Of a DNA stretch of 56,177 nt, positions 1-13,111 are shown piece after piece. Each line of letters begins with the position of its first letter. Position 1 is the first letter of the stretch. A program made the position numbers and the translations under genes. Origin of the DNA: Fibrobacter sp. UWR4 (GTDB lineage: Bacteria; Fibrobacterota; Fibrobacteria; Fibrobacterales; Fibrobacteraceae); contig NZ_QGDU01000024.1 of NCBI RefSeq assembly GCF_003149045.1, forward strand, positions 1 to 56,177, in the 5' to 3' direction. Below the pieces are notes generated by a model, which saw nothing but the letters and a program-made list of their open reading frames with translations, was not told the origin of the DNA and searched no databases.

Positions 1-95
1 TGTAGATGTAAAGATAGCCTACGAATGGGAATCGGAATCGAGAGAATCATCTAGCAAGGCTGCCTAAATGCTTCCACACATGTTGATGATGCCTC
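1..95. repeat. Left copy of 95-base terminal inverted repeat
   Basis: Bases 1-95 are the exact reverse complement of bases 56083-56177. Identity stops sharply after GATGATGCCTC, and the inner flanks are unrelated. Read into the window, frame 2 gives a 20-residue tail ending at a TAA near base 68, which could be the end of a protein encoded by a repeated element such as an insertion sequence. I could not identify the element. The most likely meaning is that the assembly stopped at two copies of one repeat in opposite orientation. Confidence 0.9.
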
Positions 96-464
96 CATTT
101 TTCAATGTCCTCATTTTAACTCCCAGTTTATGTTAATCGTGACATTACAAAAAAGATGCCACGGGATGCAAATATACACAATTTTTTTGTGGATGGCTTC
201 CTCTTTTTTTCTTTGTATGTAAAATGTATTATTTATGTTGTATACAATTTTTGAGTTTATTATATATGGCAGTGGATGTTGATAGTGAGAATTAATGGGC
301 GGTATAATATCGAAAAATACGTCAAGACGTTGCGTAATGACGAAGTTTATATTTCTAATATTTTTGGTATACCTTATGCTGATACTACCATCGTCTTTAA
401 TAAAAATTGGACGATTGCTAAGAAGAGGGGCAAAAGAATAGCCTCTTTCGGTATAGACGATATT
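96..464. other. AT-rich stretch without a convincing gene
   Basis: This stretch is AT-rich. An open frame starting at 276 could encode about 109 residues, but it runs through a strong terminator hairpin (465-494) and into the next gene, has no clear ribosome-binding site, and resembles nothing I know. A second hairpin (AAGAGG at 423-428 with CCTCTT at 442-447) lies just before the terminator. A short RNA ending at 494, or the remains of a small gene, would fit. I see no tRNA. Confidence 0.4.
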
Positions 465-494
465 ACCTGCGGAAAGTTTTTTCCGCAGGTTTTT
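465..494 (+). terminator. Rho-independent terminator
   Basis: An 11-base perfect stem (ACCTGCGGAAA at 465-475 with TTTCCGCAGGT at 480-490) has a GTTT loop and is followed by a T run. It ends a transcript from the left, where no intact gene is visible, and insulates the lipoprotein gene at 511. Confidence 0.85.
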
Positions 495-510
495 ATCTAT
501 ATTCTCTTAC

Positions 511-1212
511 ATGTTAAAACCGATTCTCATTTCTTTCCTGATTGCGCTATCCCTCACTGGCTGTGGTCTTGTAGGCAATTCCCCTGCGGCGTCAAGAGGT
601 TTTGATCCGGAAGGAAATCGTGCTCGGTCGGATGCGTTCACGGCATCTCCCATCGGGACGCCTGCAGCAAAGGAAAGGAAGTCGGCGGCTGTTGAACCTG
701 CTGCAGGTCCGCTGTCCGATCCGAATGCTGCTGCAATACCGACGGAAGTTGGTCAGTCGGATGTTCAAACTCCCAAGCGTTTGGAAAACCCTGTATACGT
801 AGCGGTGGTGGAAACTATTTCTGATGGCGTGATCCAGGCGAATGAAAATCAGTTCCTTACGGATGTACTCCGCGAAGAAGCCGTGAAGGTTCTTGATCCT
901 AGTCTGAACTATACCATCATGACTCGGGAAAATATTCAGGCAATGCTTCCGCCGGATAAGAATATCGAAGATTGTGAAGGTTCCTGCCTGGTTGAGACGG
1001 GCCGAAACATTGCTGCTAATTATGTGGTGCAGGCCCGCGTAAATACGTTCGGAACGAGTCTAACGATTACCGTGGAACTGTACGATACAAGAACCGGGAA
1101 GCTCATGTCTAGCTTCAGTGCCAAGAAAACAGATATTGATTCTCTGGAAGTGGAAATCCGTGAAAAGGCGCCGCAAATGTTCCAGCAAGTATTGAAACTG
1201 GAATCCAATTGA
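511..1212 (+). CDS. Lipoprotein with CsgG/LpoB-like C-terminal domain
   Basis: A 233-residue protein with a lipoprotein signal: hydrophobic residues 4-16, then a lipobox ending L-T-G-C with Cys18. Residues 20-95 are a low-complexity Ala/Pro/Ser region, as expected for a linker from the membrane. From about residue 96 there is a folded domain with a VAVVETISD strand, a YTIMTRENI segment, a C-E-G-S-C pair, ETGRNIAANYVV, and LYDTRTGKLMSSF. This pattern recalls the envelope domain (CsgG/LpoB-like) that in myxobacteria and Fibrobacter often sits before FGE-like or TPR modules. Its job is unknown; an envelope assembly or sensing role is a guess. The gene follows the terminator at 465-494 closely, and the dyad at 1263-1287 lies after its stop. 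Confidence 0.75.
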   Translation: MLKPILISFLIALSLTGCGLVGNSPAASRGFDPEGNRARSDAFTASPIGTPAAKERKSAAVEPAAGPLSDPNAAAIPTEVGQSDVQTPKRLENPVYVAVVETISDGVIQANENQFLTDVLREEAVKVLDPSLNYTIMTRENIQAMLPPDKNIEDCEGSCLVETGRNIAANYVVQARVNTFGTSLTITVELYDTRTGKLMSSFSAKKTDIDSLEVEIREKAPQMFQQVLKLESN

Positions 1213-1262
1213 TTTCGCTAAATCTCCCTTTTTCGACTAAAAATCCCCGTTTTTTCCCTTCG

Positions 1263-1287
1263 TCCCATTGACAACTTGTCCATGGGA
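1263..1287 (+). promoter_or_regulatory. Xylan-locus dyad, site 1 (before GH141 gene)
   Basis: A 25-base near-perfect palindrome: left arm TCCCATTGACAA, centre C, right arm TTGTCCATGGGA, with one mismatch. The core TTGACA-ACT-TGTCCA (1268-1282) matches cores at 6714, 9056, 13221, 18456 and 22568. It lies 97 bases before the GH141 start. A T run follows, so it could also act as a terminator for the lipoprotein gene upstream. Confidence 0.65.
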
Positions 1288-1378
1288 TGTTTTTTTACGC
1301 CATTTCATTTTCTTGCTTGTAAAGATATCTTTAGGCTTATAAAGGATGCCTTTGGTGTGGGCAAAAAAGCGAGGAAAT

Positions 1379-4021
1379 ATGGTTTTGAAGAGTTTGGCTA
1401 GTAAGGCTGTGCTTTGTGCTGCCTTTGGTTTGGGCGCTGCACAGGCCGCAACCCAGGCAACATTCTATGTGGCTCCCGATGGTAGCGATGCTGCCAAGGG
1501 TACCAAGGATGCTCCCTTTAAGACTATTGGTGCGGCCCAGAAGGCTGTCCGCGCCATTAACGGTTCCATGACCGGCGACATCGAGGTGATTCTTCGCGAA
1601 GGCACCTACCAGGTAACCAATACCATTAACTTTGACGAACGTGACGGTGGCCAGAATGGTCATTACGTTCGCTACAAAGCTGCAGAAGGGGAACACCCGC
1701 TGATTACCGGCGGCATGCCCATTACGGGCTGGACCCTTCACGACGAGGCCAATAACATCTGGAAGGCCGAAGGTGTTGAGGGCCGTTTCCGTCAGCTTTA
1801 TGTGAACAACCAGAAGGCTGTTCGCGCTTGTTTCCCCAACGTGATTGCGGCAAACGACAAGGGCGTCGGCGGTTTTGACCATGATTTTGTGCGCCTTACC
1901 AAGGTGGACTCTACGGGTCGCGCTTTCGATGTGTCTGCGGATTACATCAAGAATATCAAGAACATCGAGGATGTTGAAATTCACTTGATGATCGCCTGGT
2001 CCGAAAATATCCTGCGTCTTGAAAAGGCCCAGGTGAACGGCGGCACCGCAAAGCTTATTCCCAAGGATCCTGAACGAACCAAGCTGTTCCATCGTGCTTA
2101 CCCCATGCTGGGCACCGCCTTCATGAGCAATCCGCCCAAGCAGCAGGCCTTCTATCTGGAAAATTCCTATGACCTCATTGATGCGGAAGGGGAATGGTAC
2201 CTGGACGAAAAGGAACATGTGCTTTACTATAAGGCCCGCAAGGGCGAAAACATGGGTACAGCCAATGTGGTGGCTCCCCGCGTGAACACGCTGTTTAACG
2301 TTCTTGGTAAGGATACCAAGACCAAGGTGGGCTATATGGCTTTCGAGGGCCTGTACTTCGCCCACTCCAATTACACTCGCCCCAGCGAAGAGGGCTTCCT
2401 GGATCTGCAGGCCGCCAACTTCAACGTGGATGTCTTGCCGGATCCGGGTCGCGGAAACTGGGAAAAGCTGAACAGTAACAAGTATTTGCTGTGGCGCCCC
2501 GATGCCGCCTTCCGTGTAGAAAATGCCCATCACTTTTTGGTGCAGGGTTGCGTCTTCTCCCAGATTGCGGCTACCGGCCTTGACTTTGTTAGCGGAACAA
2601 ACGACGACTTGATTCAGGGCAACGCCTTCTTTGAAGTGGGTGCCGCAGGCATTATGCTGGGCAAGTTCGCTCCCGACTCCCTCAGCGAAATTCATGAAGG
2701 TTACAACCCCTCTGACAAGGACGAGATCAGTACTCGCGATACCATCAAGAATAACCTGGTGACAAACGTGACCAACGAGCATCAGGGGGCAGTAGGTATT
2801 GGTGCAGGCTATCCCCGCTATGTGGTGATTGAACATAACGAAGTTTCCTACACCTACTACTCTGGAATTTCTGTTGGCTTTGGCTGGACCAAGAAAGAAA
2901 CTGCCATGACCAACAATCACATTAACTGGAATAACATCCACCACATCGCCCGCTTGCTGTGCGATTCCGGTCCGATCTACACCTTGTCCAACCAGGGCAC
3001 GGGCAGTGAAATCCAGCACAACTACATTCACGACAATGGGACTTCCAAGTGGGCTGACTACTGGAACGTGCCCATCTATCTGGACGAAGGCTCCAGCGGC
3101 TTTACCGTGAAGGAAAACGTGTTCAAGAATTCTCCCGCAGGTGTGGGCCAGAACCAGGCTGGACAAAATACTCTTCAGCAGACCAACGATTACTACAACG
3201 CCGATGTGGTAAACAATGCTGGCATCGAGAAGGATTTCCAGTACATTCGTAGTATCAAGGAAATTCCTGTGGCAGATTTCTCCAATATTGTCCCTCAGGC
3301 TCCTTTCAACGATGTGGTTCATAGCATTCCCGGTCGCCTGCAGTTTGAAGACTACGACGAAGGCGGTCAGGCAGTTTCTTACAGCGATAAGGATGCTGCA
3401 AACCAGGGCGGCGCCTACCGCGAAGACGGTGTGGACGTAGTTGGCCTTGACTGTGCTGATTCTGCCGCTACGGAAGATTGCAAGGGTTATGCCGTGGGCT
3501 ATACCGATGCCGGCGAATGGATGGAATACACCGTCAATGTGATTCTCGAAAGCGAATACGTCTTCCGTGCCAACGTGGCTAGCGGTTTGGATGTTGCAGG
3601 ATTCCAGCTGTTCCTGGATGGCAAGGCTGTAAGCGATACCATCTCTATCCCCAAGGGCGAAGACTGGGACACCTATACCGAAATCAATGGCAAGACCGAG
3701 AAATTGGCCAAGGGAGAACATGTTCTTCGCGTCATGATGACGGGCGCTTATGGCAATCTGGACTGGATTCAGTTTGCGCTCACCGAAGCGGAATTGGATA
3801 CTCCTGATCCCGACGGAATTCGTGGAAGTTACAACCTGAATCTGGATGTTTCCAATGTGGGCGCCTACAGGATCTACAACTCCCAAGGCCGCCTGATGGG
3901 CTATGTGAATGCCACATCCGCCCGCGAGGCCCGCGACATGGTTCGCAGCCGCGTTATGGACGCCGGTATTTACATGGTGAAGACGCCCAACGGTTCCGCC
4001 TTCAGAATGAACGTGAAGTAA
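1379..4021 (+). CDS. Secreted GH141-like beta-helix glycosidase with CBM6
   Basis: An 880-residue secreted enzyme. I chose the ATG at 1379 because GAGGAAAT lies just before it and a signal peptide (about residues 1-24, ending AAQA) follows directly; an upstream ATG at 1346 would spoil the signal. Residues 28-600 form a right-handed parallel beta-helix with the opening typical of GH141: YVAPDGSD, PFKTIGAAQKAV, ILREGTY, HPLITGG and FRQLYVNNQKAVRA. GH141 includes alpha-L-fucosidase and xylanase activities. Residues about 649-802 are a CBM6 (QFEDYDEGG, GYAVGYTDAGEWMEYTV, DWIQF). Residues about 817-880 are the tail domain shared by the other enzymes here. Its place at the head of a xylan cluster favours action on xylan or its fucosyl side chains. 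The family call is by pattern; the exact activity is open. Confidence 0.8.
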   Translation: MVLKSLASKAVLCAAFGLGAAQAATQATFYVAPDGSDAAKGTKDAPFKTIGAAQKAVRAINGSMTGDIEVILREGTYQVTNTINFDERDGGQNGHYVRYKAAEGEHPLITGGMPITGWTLHDEANNIWKAEGVEGRFRQLYVNNQKAVRACFPNVIAANDKGVGGFDHDFVRLTKVDSTGRAFDVSADYIKNIKNIEDVEIHLMIAWSENILRLEKAQVNGGTAKLIPKDPERTKLFHRAYPMLGTAFMSNPPKQQAFYLENSYDLIDAEGEWYLDEKEHVLYYKARKGENMGTANVVAPRVNTLFNVLGKDTKTKVGYMAFEGLYFAHSNYTRPSEEGFLDLQAANFNVDVLPDPGRGNWEKLNSNKYLLWRPDAAFRVENAHHFLVQGCVFSQIAATGLDFVSGTNDDLIQGNAFFEVGAAGIMLGKFAPDSLSEIHEGYNPSDKDEISTRDTIKNNLVTNVTNEHQGAVGIGAGYPRYVVIEHNEVSYTYYSGISVGFGWTKKETAMTNNHINWNNIHHIARLLCDSGPIYTLSNQGTGSEIQHNYIHDNGTSKWADYWNVPIYLDEGSSGFTVKENVFKNSPAGVGQNQAGQNTLQQTNDYYNADVVNNAGIEKDFQYIRSIKEIPVADFSNIVPQAPFNDVVHSIPGRLQFEDYDEGGQAVSYSDKDAANQGGAYREDGVDVVGLDCADSAATEDCKGYAVGYTDAGEWMEYTVNVILESEYVFRANVASGLDVAGFQLFLDGKAVSDTISIPKGEDWDTYTEINGKTEKLAKGEHVLRVMMTGAYGNLDWIQFALTEAELDTPDPDGIRGSYNLNLDVSNVGAYRIYNSQGRLMGYVNATSAREARDMVRSRVMDAGIYMVKTPNGSAFRMNVK

Positions 4022-4031
4022 TAATCCGGAA

Positions 4032-4061
4032 TGTCATGCTGACGAAGGTCAGCATCGGCTG
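4032..4061. repeat. REP-like intergenic palindrome, copy 1
   Basis: A short inverted repeat, TGCTGAC-gaag-GTCAGCA, inside the context TGTCATGC...GCATCGGCTG. The same outer sequence with a compensated stem (CTGAG/CTCAG) occurs at 13170-13199. Both follow stop codons of enzyme genes. Paired base changes that keep the stem suggest a dispersed structured repeat. Confidence 0.7.
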
Positions 4062-4085
4062 GACTTTCAAGAAAATGGCGAAATC

Positions 4086-4116
4086 ATCCCGAGGTTTTTA
4101 AAACTTCGGGATTTTT
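4086..4116 (+). terminator. Terminator after GH141 gene
   Basis: The stem ATCCCGAGGT with ACTTCGGGAT (one G-T wobble) is followed by TTTTT. It ends the GH141 transcript. Confidence 0.8.
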
Positions 4117-4253
4117 CTATATGCTACGAATTGTAGTATAAAAATTAAATTTTTTGATGTTTATCTAAATACTTGTTTATTTTTCTTTAAATTCGTTAAT
4201 TTTGTAGTATAAAATCTATTGCGAGCATTGAAAGCAAAACCTAAATTATAGGC

Positions 4254-5084
4254 ATGAAGGAAATTGTCGAATACCATAGCTATCGAAAGTATATGCAGGA
4301 TTTTTACGAGGAGCGCAAGCGCTGTTCCGCCTTTTCCTGGCGTGAATTTTCGAAGATTGCTGGATTTTCTTCGCCTAACTACATGAAGGTGGTTTGCGAG
4401 GGCAAGAGCCGCCTCAGCAAGGCGGGGGTGGAGAGTGTGTCCCGCGCCATGGGGCTGGAAGGTTTTCAGGTGGAATACTTTACCGCCATGGTGGATTTTG
4501 AGGATGCGAAGACGGAGGCGAAAAAGAAGGCTGCCTTTGAACGGATGCAGGACATCGCCAAGGAAAATCGGATGCGGGTCATCGATGCCGACGCCTACCA
4601 TTATTTTGAATCCTGGGTGAATCCGGTTTTGCGCGAGTTGGCTCCGCTTATGCCTGGGGCAAAACCTCTGGAAATTGCCCGCATGTGCTACCCTGTGGTC
4701 AGTGCCGCCGAGGTCCGTCATTCTCTGGATTTCATGGTGTCTGCGGGACTTCTCAAGAAAGAGGGGGAGGCGTACGTTCAGACGGAGAAGTCGGTAACGG
4801 GCTCTGCCGAGGCAATCCCGCTGGCGCTCCGTTCCATGCACCGCCAGATGTCAAAGCTTGCTACCGAAGCCATTGATGACCGCCCTGTGACGGAGCGCTT
4901 TATGGCAGGCGTCACCTTGGGTATTTCGCCGAAGACTTACGAACGCATCGCTCAAGAGATGGATGCTTTCCGCCAGAAACTGGTGGCCATTGCCGCCGAA
5001 GAAGAAAGCTACACTCAGGTGTACCGCGTGAATTTACAGATGTTCCCTTTGACGAAGGACGTTACAAAGGAGGAAGAAAAATGA
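4254..5084 (+). CDS. TIGR02147 family regulator (DUF4423 type), copy A
   Basis: A 276-residue cytoplasmic protein of the TIGR02147 paralogous family named for Fibrobacter succinogenes. The N-terminus EYHSYRKYMQDFYEERK, then SWREFSKIAGFSSPNYMKVVCEGK and LSKAGVESVSRAMGL (about residues 6-65), looks like a helix-turn-helix module. Residues about 100-270 form the DUF4423-like body, including VSAAEVRHSLDFMVSAGLLKKEG. Members are thought to act as transcriptional regulators; the targets are unknown. Its stop overlaps the start of the lipoprotein gene by 4 bases (ATGA), and the same layout recurs at 31175/32020. No strong ribosome-binding site precedes the start. The region before it (4117-4253) is very AT-rich, as expected for a promoter. 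Confidence 0.85.
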   Translation: MKEIVEYHSYRKYMQDFYEERKRCSAFSWREFSKIAGFSSPNYMKVVCEGKSRLSKAGVESVSRAMGLEGFQVEYFTAMVDFEDAKTEAKKKAAFERMQDIAKENRMRVIDADAYHYFESWVNPVLRELAPLMPGAKPLEIARMCYPVVSAAEVRHSLDFMVSAGLLKKEGEAYVQTEKSVTGSAEAIPLALRSMHRQMSKLATEAIDDRPVTERFMAGVTLGISPKTYERIAQEMDAFRQKLVAIAAEEESYTQVYRVNLQMFPLTKDVTKEEEK

Positions 5085-6646
5085 AAATGTTGAACTTTGC
5101 GAACTTCAAAAGGGGTGCGCAGTTTAGTAAAGTAGCGCTGTCTTGTGCTGCTGCATTGAGCGCCGCCGGGCTCATCGCCTGCTCTGATTCCAGTTCCACT
5201 GACCCGGAATTGAGTGGTTCCACCAATGAACCCAACGCGGTAGCGGGCGATTCTACGCTGACGGATGAACAGGTTGCTATTCTGGAAAAGAGCTTCGACA
5301 TATTCAAGGGCCAAAAACCGACTTACGTAGAAAATAGTTCTGGTGGCCCGGTGAATTCCGATGACGACATGTGGATAGAACCGGATCCCCAATATGTCTA
5401 TGTCACGGATAAAATTCTCGCTCCTTTTGGCGGTTGGGGTGGTGGCCGTAGCCAGTATCGATACAGGAGTGAAGATTATCTTCGCGAATGCTTTGTGGAA
5501 AGTGATTCCAGCGGGTCTGCCGTATTTTCCACTCGCGAATTCCAGAAGAATCCCCGTTATATGAATGGATTCCGTTATGATCATTTGACTAGCATTGAAT
5601 CTGCCCGCTATACGGTAGAAGAGGGCGATACGGTCGTCATCAAGTCGGTGGGTACAGACATGGTTGCTACCAGCGGATTCTGGGGCCTTGATTACAGCTG
5701 TGCGGAATTTTTGCAGAACTTCAAGGACGATTGCAAAAAACAAAATGGCCTGTTCAAGGATTTTGGTGACGGTTGCCGCAATGGCAAGCCTATCGTGTCC
5801 TGCGCCTTCTTCCTGCCGGAAGGTGCCACAACCCAGTCCTACATTGACAACTACGAACAGGAACTGATTGACTTCTGTAAGAAAGATTCCTTGTGGTATG
5901 CTCCCAAGGATGATCCCGACCATACGCCCGGCAGTTGCATGGGGCGCGGTGGTGTAGATGAAAATGGACAGTCCTATAGCTATACGGAATGTTTTTACCT
6001 GAATGGGGATCCTATGGACCTGAGCGGTCTGGAAGGGGGAAACAAGTCTGATCCGGTGGAGAACGCCATCTACAACGACTGGCGACTGAATGTGAAACGG
6101 ACTTATGACGCCTATAGGAAGCAGTTTGCGGTATGGGAGATTGTCACCGACACCATGATTTACCTGAAAAATTATCCCGAATTAAACTCCGGAGATGGCT
6201 TTGCTTATAATACCTTGCTGGAAGGGGATGCAAGTATAGGTTATAGAACGGAAGGAATGTATCCGCTGAACGATACGCTGGTAGGGAAGTTCTTCCCCGA
6301 GGTATTGAATAATCCCCGTATGGTAAAAAAGCTGACGGATGACGAAAACTCCGGAACCTACTTTATGGTTGTCCTGAAGGATGTGGGTGCCAAGGGACAT
6401 GTCCTGAGGTCCATCGGGCTGGACGAAATTCTTGTGACGGATGTGGTGAAGTCTGGTGACTGCCCCGCCGACGAGGCGGTCTATTATTCCGCATTCCTCG
6501 TGAAGGGCAATCCCGACTGGGATGTTTCGGGAAAGACGGTCCGACGCCAGGTTTTCGAAAGCCCGCTCTGGAACTGTAATGATCCCGAAAGTCTGGAACG
6601 TATAGAACCCTACGGCCAATGGATTGTGCCCGATATGGTCAACTGA
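5081..6646 (+). CDS. Lipoprotein paired with TIGR02147 regulator
   Basis: A 521-residue predicted lipoprotein. The start at 5081 is fixed by a strong AAAGGAGG site and an ATGA overlap with the regulator gene. Residues 1-34 are a lipoprotein signal ending L-I-A-C, followed by a Ser/Asp-rich stretch. The mature part has many aromatic and acidic residues and several Cys (about residues 205-330: DYSCAEFLQNF, DDCKKQNG, CRNG, SCAFFLPEG), suggesting disulfides outside the cytoplasm. I recognise no family. Translational coupling to a TIGR02147 protein suggests the two work together, perhaps as an envelope protein and its regulator. Confidence 0.75.
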   Translation: MKMLNFANFKRGAQFSKVALSCAAALSAAGLIACSDSSSTDPELSGSTNEPNAVAGDSTLTDEQVAILEKSFDIFKGQKPTYVENSSGGPVNSDDDMWIEPDPQYVYVTDKILAPFGGWGGGRSQYRYRSEDYLRECFVESDSSGSAVFSTREFQKNPRYMNGFRYDHLTSIESARYTVEEGDTVVIKSVGTDMVATSGFWGLDYSCAEFLQNFKDDCKKQNGLFKDFGDGCRNGKPIVSCAFFLPEGATTQSYIDNYEQELIDFCKKDSLWYAPKDDPDHTPGSCMGRGGVDENGQSYSYTECFYLNGDPMDLSGLEGGNKSDPVENAIYNDWRLNVKRTYDAYRKQFAVWEIVTDTMIYLKNYPELNSGDGFAYNTLLEGDASIGYRTEGMYPLNDTLVGKFFPEVLNNPRMVKKLTDDENSGTYFMVVLKDVGAKGHVLRSIGLDEILVTDVVKSGDCPADEAVYYSAFLVKGNPDWDVSGKTVRRQVFESPLWNCNDPESLERIEPYGQWIVPDMVN

Positions 6647-6706
6647 TTTTTATTTCCTATACTAGCGATTCGCTGTTTTAGCTTAATTTTAGCGATTTTA
6701 TCATTT

Positions 6707-6733
6707 ATCCCATTGACAACTTGTCAATGGGAT
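6707..6733 (+). promoter_or_regulatory. Xylan-locus dyad, site 2 (before GH43 gene)
   Basis: A 27-base perfect palindrome: arms ATCCCATTGACAA and TTGTCAATGGGAT around a central C. The core is TTGACA-ACT-TGTCAA (6714-6728). It lies about 77 bases before the GH43 start. A weak T-rich tail follows, so terminator activity for the upstream lipoprotein gene is possible too. Confidence 0.7.
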
Positions 6734-6809
6734 TTCTTTTTAGACTAGTGAAAAAGGCTCCTTTGAAACATATTTTTCATCTTGTAACTTGTAAAAGGGT
6801 TGGTTTTGT

Positions 6810-8954
6810 ATGAAAAAGAACTTCAAGAAGTGGATTGCCCCGGCTGCATTTGGTCTGTTTGGCTTTGGTTTGGTGCCCTCCGCCATGGCTGATAATCCAT
6901 TTATCCAAACTTATTATTCCCCGGACCCGGCTCCGGTTGTTTTTGGTGATACCCTTTGCTCCTATTCCGGTAATGACGAAGGCGGTTCCTTCTTTACCAT
7001 GCACGGTTGGCGTGTTTCCTGTACTACCGATATGGTGAACTGGACCGACATGAACACCCTGATCCTTGAAGCTGGCGACTTTAACGGTAGCGCTAAGAAG
7101 AATAGCGACTGGGCCGCCCAGGTTATCCGTCGTAAAAATGCGGAAGGTGTTTACAAGTATTACTACTACGTAACCGTGGAATCTACCCGCGGTGGCCGCG
7201 CCATTAACGTGGCTGTTTCCGATTACAAGGAAGGCCCCTTTAAGGACGCCTTGAATGGCAAGCATTTGGCTGGTCCCAACTGGGACTACATCGATCCCAC
7301 CGTATGGATTGACGATGACGGCCAGGCTTACCTCTACTGGGGTAACCCCAAGCTTTACTATTGCCCTCTCAAGGACAACATGATCGAATGTGACGGTAAG
7401 GAAAAGGTCACCGACATGGCTTCCTTTAACGGCAAGTATACCGAAGGTCCGTGGATTCACAAGCGCGGCAACAAGTATTACATGATTTACGCCGCCGGCG
7501 GCATTCCGGAATCCATTGACTACTCCTGGAGTGATTCTCCCACCGGACCGTGGGAATACAAGGGTGTGATTATGCCCAGTGCCGAACCGGGTTCTGCATT
7601 TACGGTTCATTCCGGTATTGTGGATTTCAAGGGCCGCAGCTTCTTCTTCTATCATAACCAGCGTCGCGTTCCCAGCGCAGGCGGCTATTCCCGTACTTCT
7701 GCTGTAGAAGAATTTACCTGGGGTGCCGATGGTACCATTCCCACCATCCGCATGACAGACGAAGGCGTTACCAAGCCTATCAAGAATCTGGATCCGTATA
7801 CCCGCGTAGAAGCCGAAACTAAGGCCTGGGTCGAAGGCATTACTGTGGATAAGGCTGGTGGCTACACCATTATCAAGAATGTGGATGCTGAAGGCAAGAC
7901 TGTATTCCTTACCAACATGAATGCTGGTTCCTGGACTAAGGTTCGTTCTGTGGATATGAGCGATGGTGCCGACAATATCGTGGTTTGCACTAAGGGCGGT
8001 TCCGGTAAGATTGAACTACATTCCGGTTCTGCAACAGGCCCGCTGATGTCTACCATCGACGTTCCTGCAAGTTCCGATTGGCAGGAAAATTCTTTCCCTG
8101 TAACAGGCGCTGATGGCGTTGCTGACCTGTATTTCGTATTTAAATCCGGTAACTTCAAGTTTGACTACTGGTATATGGAAAGCACCGCACAGGCTGTTCC
8201 CCAGGAACCGTTCAATGGCAAGGCTTTCGCAATTCCTGGCATTATTCAGGCTGAAGAATTCGATAAGCCGGGCAAGGGCCGCGGAAATCAGTCTTTCAGC
8301 GACAAGGATGCTGAAAATCATGGCGATGGCGACATGCGTAAGGACGACGCGCCTGCAGTTGATCTTTACAAGAAGTCTGGCGACCGCGTAGTTGTAGGTT
8401 ACATTCAGGAAGGTGAATGGCTGGAATACACCATAGATGTTGCAGAAAAGGGTGATTACACCATGTTTGCCGCAGTTGCATCTGATGGAGGCTCCAAATT
8501 CAAGCTTTCCCTGGATGGAGATGATATTACCTCTGACATTGAAGTTCCTGCTGCCAAGAAGGAAGAAGGTGCCGAACAGAATTTTGACGACTATAGCAAG
8601 GTTCAGGCTAACGTTACACTCCCTGCTGGTAAGCATATCCTTCGCTTTACCGCAACCGCTGACTGGTTTGACGTAGACTATTTCAACTTCGAGAGCGGTA
8701 AGGATGCCGAAGATAAAGCTCCCATCGGTTCTAACACTGAACCTGGTGAAGAACTTGCGATTGCCAAGGTTAAGGGCGTTTTCGATATGAACGCAACTTA
8801 CCATGTGTTTGATATGCAGGGCAAAAAGCTTGGAATTGTACGTAGCAACGGTATGCCGATTTCTGCGGCCATGATGCAGGCTGGTTTTGTCAAGGGTGTA
8901 TACATGGTCCGTGGGGTTACCAGCAAGAAGTCTCAGCTGGTGAACTTAAAATAA
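6810..8954 (+). CDS. Secreted GH43 enzyme with two CBM6-type modules
   Basis: A 714-residue exported enzyme with a signal peptide ending SAMA (about residue 27). The five-blade GH43 domain spans about residues 28-330. Its expected catalytic acids are visible: the base Asp in YYSPDPAP (about residue 38), the pKa-setting Asp in YIDPTVWIDDDG (about 162) and the acid Glu in YTEGPWIHK (about 211). Residues about 330-453 and 474-628 are two CBM6-like modules (EAETKAWVEG; QAEEFDKPGKG, GYIQEGEWLEYTI, WFDVDYFNF). Residues about 647-714 are the shared tail domain. GH43 enzymes of this build are usually alpha-L-arabinofuranosidases or beta-xylosidases acting on arabinoxylan, which fits the cluster. A terminator follows at 8981. 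Confidence 0.9.
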   Translation: MKKNFKKWIAPAAFGLFGFGLVPSAMADNPFIQTYYSPDPAPVVFGDTLCSYSGNDEGGSFFTMHGWRVSCTTDMVNWTDMNTLILEAGDFNGSAKKNSDWAAQVIRRKNAEGVYKYYYYVTVESTRGGRAINVAVSDYKEGPFKDALNGKHLAGPNWDYIDPTVWIDDDGQAYLYWGNPKLYYCPLKDNMIECDGKEKVTDMASFNGKYTEGPWIHKRGNKYYMIYAAGGIPESIDYSWSDSPTGPWEYKGVIMPSAEPGSAFTVHSGIVDFKGRSFFFYHNQRRVPSAGGYSRTSAVEEFTWGADGTIPTIRMTDEGVTKPIKNLDPYTRVEAETKAWVEGITVDKAGGYTIIKNVDAEGKTVFLTNMNAGSWTKVRSVDMSDGADNIVVCTKGGSGKIELHSGSATGPLMSTIDVPASSDWQENSFPVTGADGVADLYFVFKSGNFKFDYWYMESTAQAVPQEPFNGKAFAIPGIIQAEEFDKPGKGRGNQSFSDKDAENHGDGDMRKDDAPAVDLYKKSGDRVVVGYIQEGEWLEYTIDVAEKGDYTMFAAVASDGGSKFKLSLDGDDITSDIEVPAAKKEEGAEQNFDDYSKVQANVTLPAGKHILRFTATADWFDVDYFNFESGKDAEDKAPIGSNTEPGEELAIAKVKGVFDMNATYHVFDMQGKKLGIVRSNGMPISAAMMQAGFVKGVYMVRGVTSKKSQLVNLK

Positions 8955-8980
8955 AAGAATACTTTATCTTAAATGAGTGG

Positions 8981-9013
8981 AAAGCGTCCCTGCGAAAGTG
9001 GGGGCGCTTTTTT
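8981..9013 (+). terminator. Terminator after GH43 gene
   Basis: AAAGCGTCCC pairs with GGGGGCGCTTT (one wobble) and a TTTTTT tail follows. Confidence 0.85.
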
Positions 9014-9055
9014 GAGGATAGACTCTATCACTTGCTTATCCATGGTGGATATATT

Positions 9056-9070
9056 TGGATAAACTGTCCA
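9056..9070 (+). promoter_or_regulatory. Xylan-locus dyad, site 3 (before GH2 gene)
   Basis: TGGATA-AAC-TGTCCA, 80 bases before the GH2 start. There is no T tail here, which argues that the dyad is a protein-binding site and not a terminator. A partial inverted copy (TTATCCATGG) lies just upstream at 9036-9045. Confidence 0.65.
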
Positions 9071-9125
9071 TAAGACTTTATTAAAAAATGTGTTTTAGGG
9101 TGGATAAAAGGGGTATCTTTCTTAA

Positions 9126-13073
<3,948 letters not shown>

Positions 13074-13111
13074 TTTCGAACAGTAATCAAAAAATTCCAC
13101 ACCCAAATAAG

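Noticed and set aside
276-605. Open frame of 109 codons at the left end as a gene
   Set aside because: It runs through a strong terminator and 95 bases into the lipoprotein gene, and lacks a ribosome-binding site. Kept only as a possible RNA or relic.
1263-1300. Dyad at 1263 as only a terminator
   Set aside because: A T run follows, so it may terminate, but the same core occurs at sites without T tails at a constant distance from enzyme starts. I therefore list it as a regulatory dyad, with termination as a side possibility.
1337-3886. Very long open frame on the minus strand opposite the GH141 gene
   Set aside because: It mirrors the codon bias of the real gene, has no start signal, and its translation resembles no protein. 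The plus-strand protein has a signal peptide and clear domains.
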